A stretch of DNA of 14,530 nt, from contig CAMWHN010000025.1 of NCBI GenBank assembly GCA_947174085.1, positions 1-14,530 on the forward strand, written 5' to 3'. The notes under the pieces were generated by a model, which was not told the DNA's origin, searched no databases, and worked only from the letters and a program-made list of their open reading frames with translations. The DNA is from an uncultured Ruminococcus sp. (GTDB lineage: Bacteria > Bacillota > Clostridia > Oscillospirales > Ruminococcaceae). Positions 14,381 to 14,530 of this stretch are shown in pieces; position 1 is the stretch's first letter, and each line of letters begins with the position of its first letter. The translations under genes were made by a program, and so were the position numbers.

Positions 14381-14443
14381 AATAAAGCTGTCGAACGGCA
14401 GCGAAATGCTTTAGAAAAAATTTGAAAAAAGTTAAAAAAAGAC

Positions 14444-14472
14444 TTGACAAAAATTTGAAAATGTGGTATAAT
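14444..14472 (+). promoter_or_regulatory. Strong promoter P2 of a probable rRNA operon
   Basis: A second perfect TTGACA (14444-14449), 17-base spacer and TATAAT (14467-14472), again preceded by TGTGG. It lies 92 bases after P1. Upstream A-tracts at 14415-14420, 14425-14430 and 14434-14440 are about 10 bases apart, as expected for an UP element or bent DNA. The transcript begins near 14479 and runs off the window. Confidence 0.8.
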
Positions 14473-14530
14473 AGCGAAGTCGCTTGTGAGAGCCGAACGG
14501 GAGTTTAAGAGCTGTTGCAAAGACAAAGAA

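Noticed and set aside
1..14530. Mobile elements, CRISPR array, toxin-antitoxin pair, defence or biosynthetic cluster
   Set aside because: No transposase, integrase, direct-repeat array, toxin-like partner of the XRE protein, or natural-product enzyme was found; the genes are core metabolism and sporulation.

Overview
The window looks like chromosome from an AT-rich, endospore-forming Clostridia bacterium, most likely a gut Ruminococcus-like member of the Oscillospiraceae. This is inferred from a full-length Spo0A, strong AGGAG-type ribosome binding sites, near-consensus sigma-A promoters, low GC and the protein families present. I see no transposase, integrase, phage gene, CRISPR array or tRNA.

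Left part (1-3400): a small XRE-type repressor (minus strand); an ABC-F ribosome-associated ATPase of the YkpA/YbiT type (minus strand) whose second ATP site is degenerate and which ends at a strong terminator; a divergently transcribed 89-residue protein that resembles small proteins annotated in Clostridia as anaerobic ribonucleotide reductase-related; and spo0A (minus strand). The spo0A leader is long and holds a 12-bp hairpin in front of a start codon with almost no Shine-Dalgarno sequence. A perfect 0A box lies upstream of its candidate promoter.

Centre (3816-13863): an apparently complete arginine biosynthesis cluster, argG-argH-(membrane protein)-argC-argJ-argB-(DUF3592-like membrane protein)-(iron alcohol dehydrogenase)-argD-argF. 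It starts from a perfect TTGACA/17/TATAAT promoter with a perfect ARG-box match just upstream and ends at a strong intrinsic terminator after argF. ArgJ recycles the acetyl group from N-acetylornithine to glutamate. ArgB, ArgC and ArgD convert N-acetylglutamate to N-acetylornithine. ArgF, ArgG and ArgH take ornithine through citrulline and argininosuccinate to arginine. Carbamoyl-phosphate synthetase and ArgR are not in the window. The three non-arg genes inside the cluster (6605-6856, 9971-10393, 10482-11651) are its least expected part.

Right end (13864-14530): a small two-helix membrane protein with its own promoter and hairpin, then two tandem perfect-consensus promoters behind A-tract-rich DNA. 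These most likely drive a stable-RNA (probably rRNA) operon starting just past the window.

The window is mostly ordinary core genome. The most checkable oddities are the degenerate ABC-F site, the alcohol dehydrogenase and membrane genes inside the arg unit, the spo0A leader hairpin with its 0A box, and the paired promoters with a shared 10-bp repeat next to the XRE gene.
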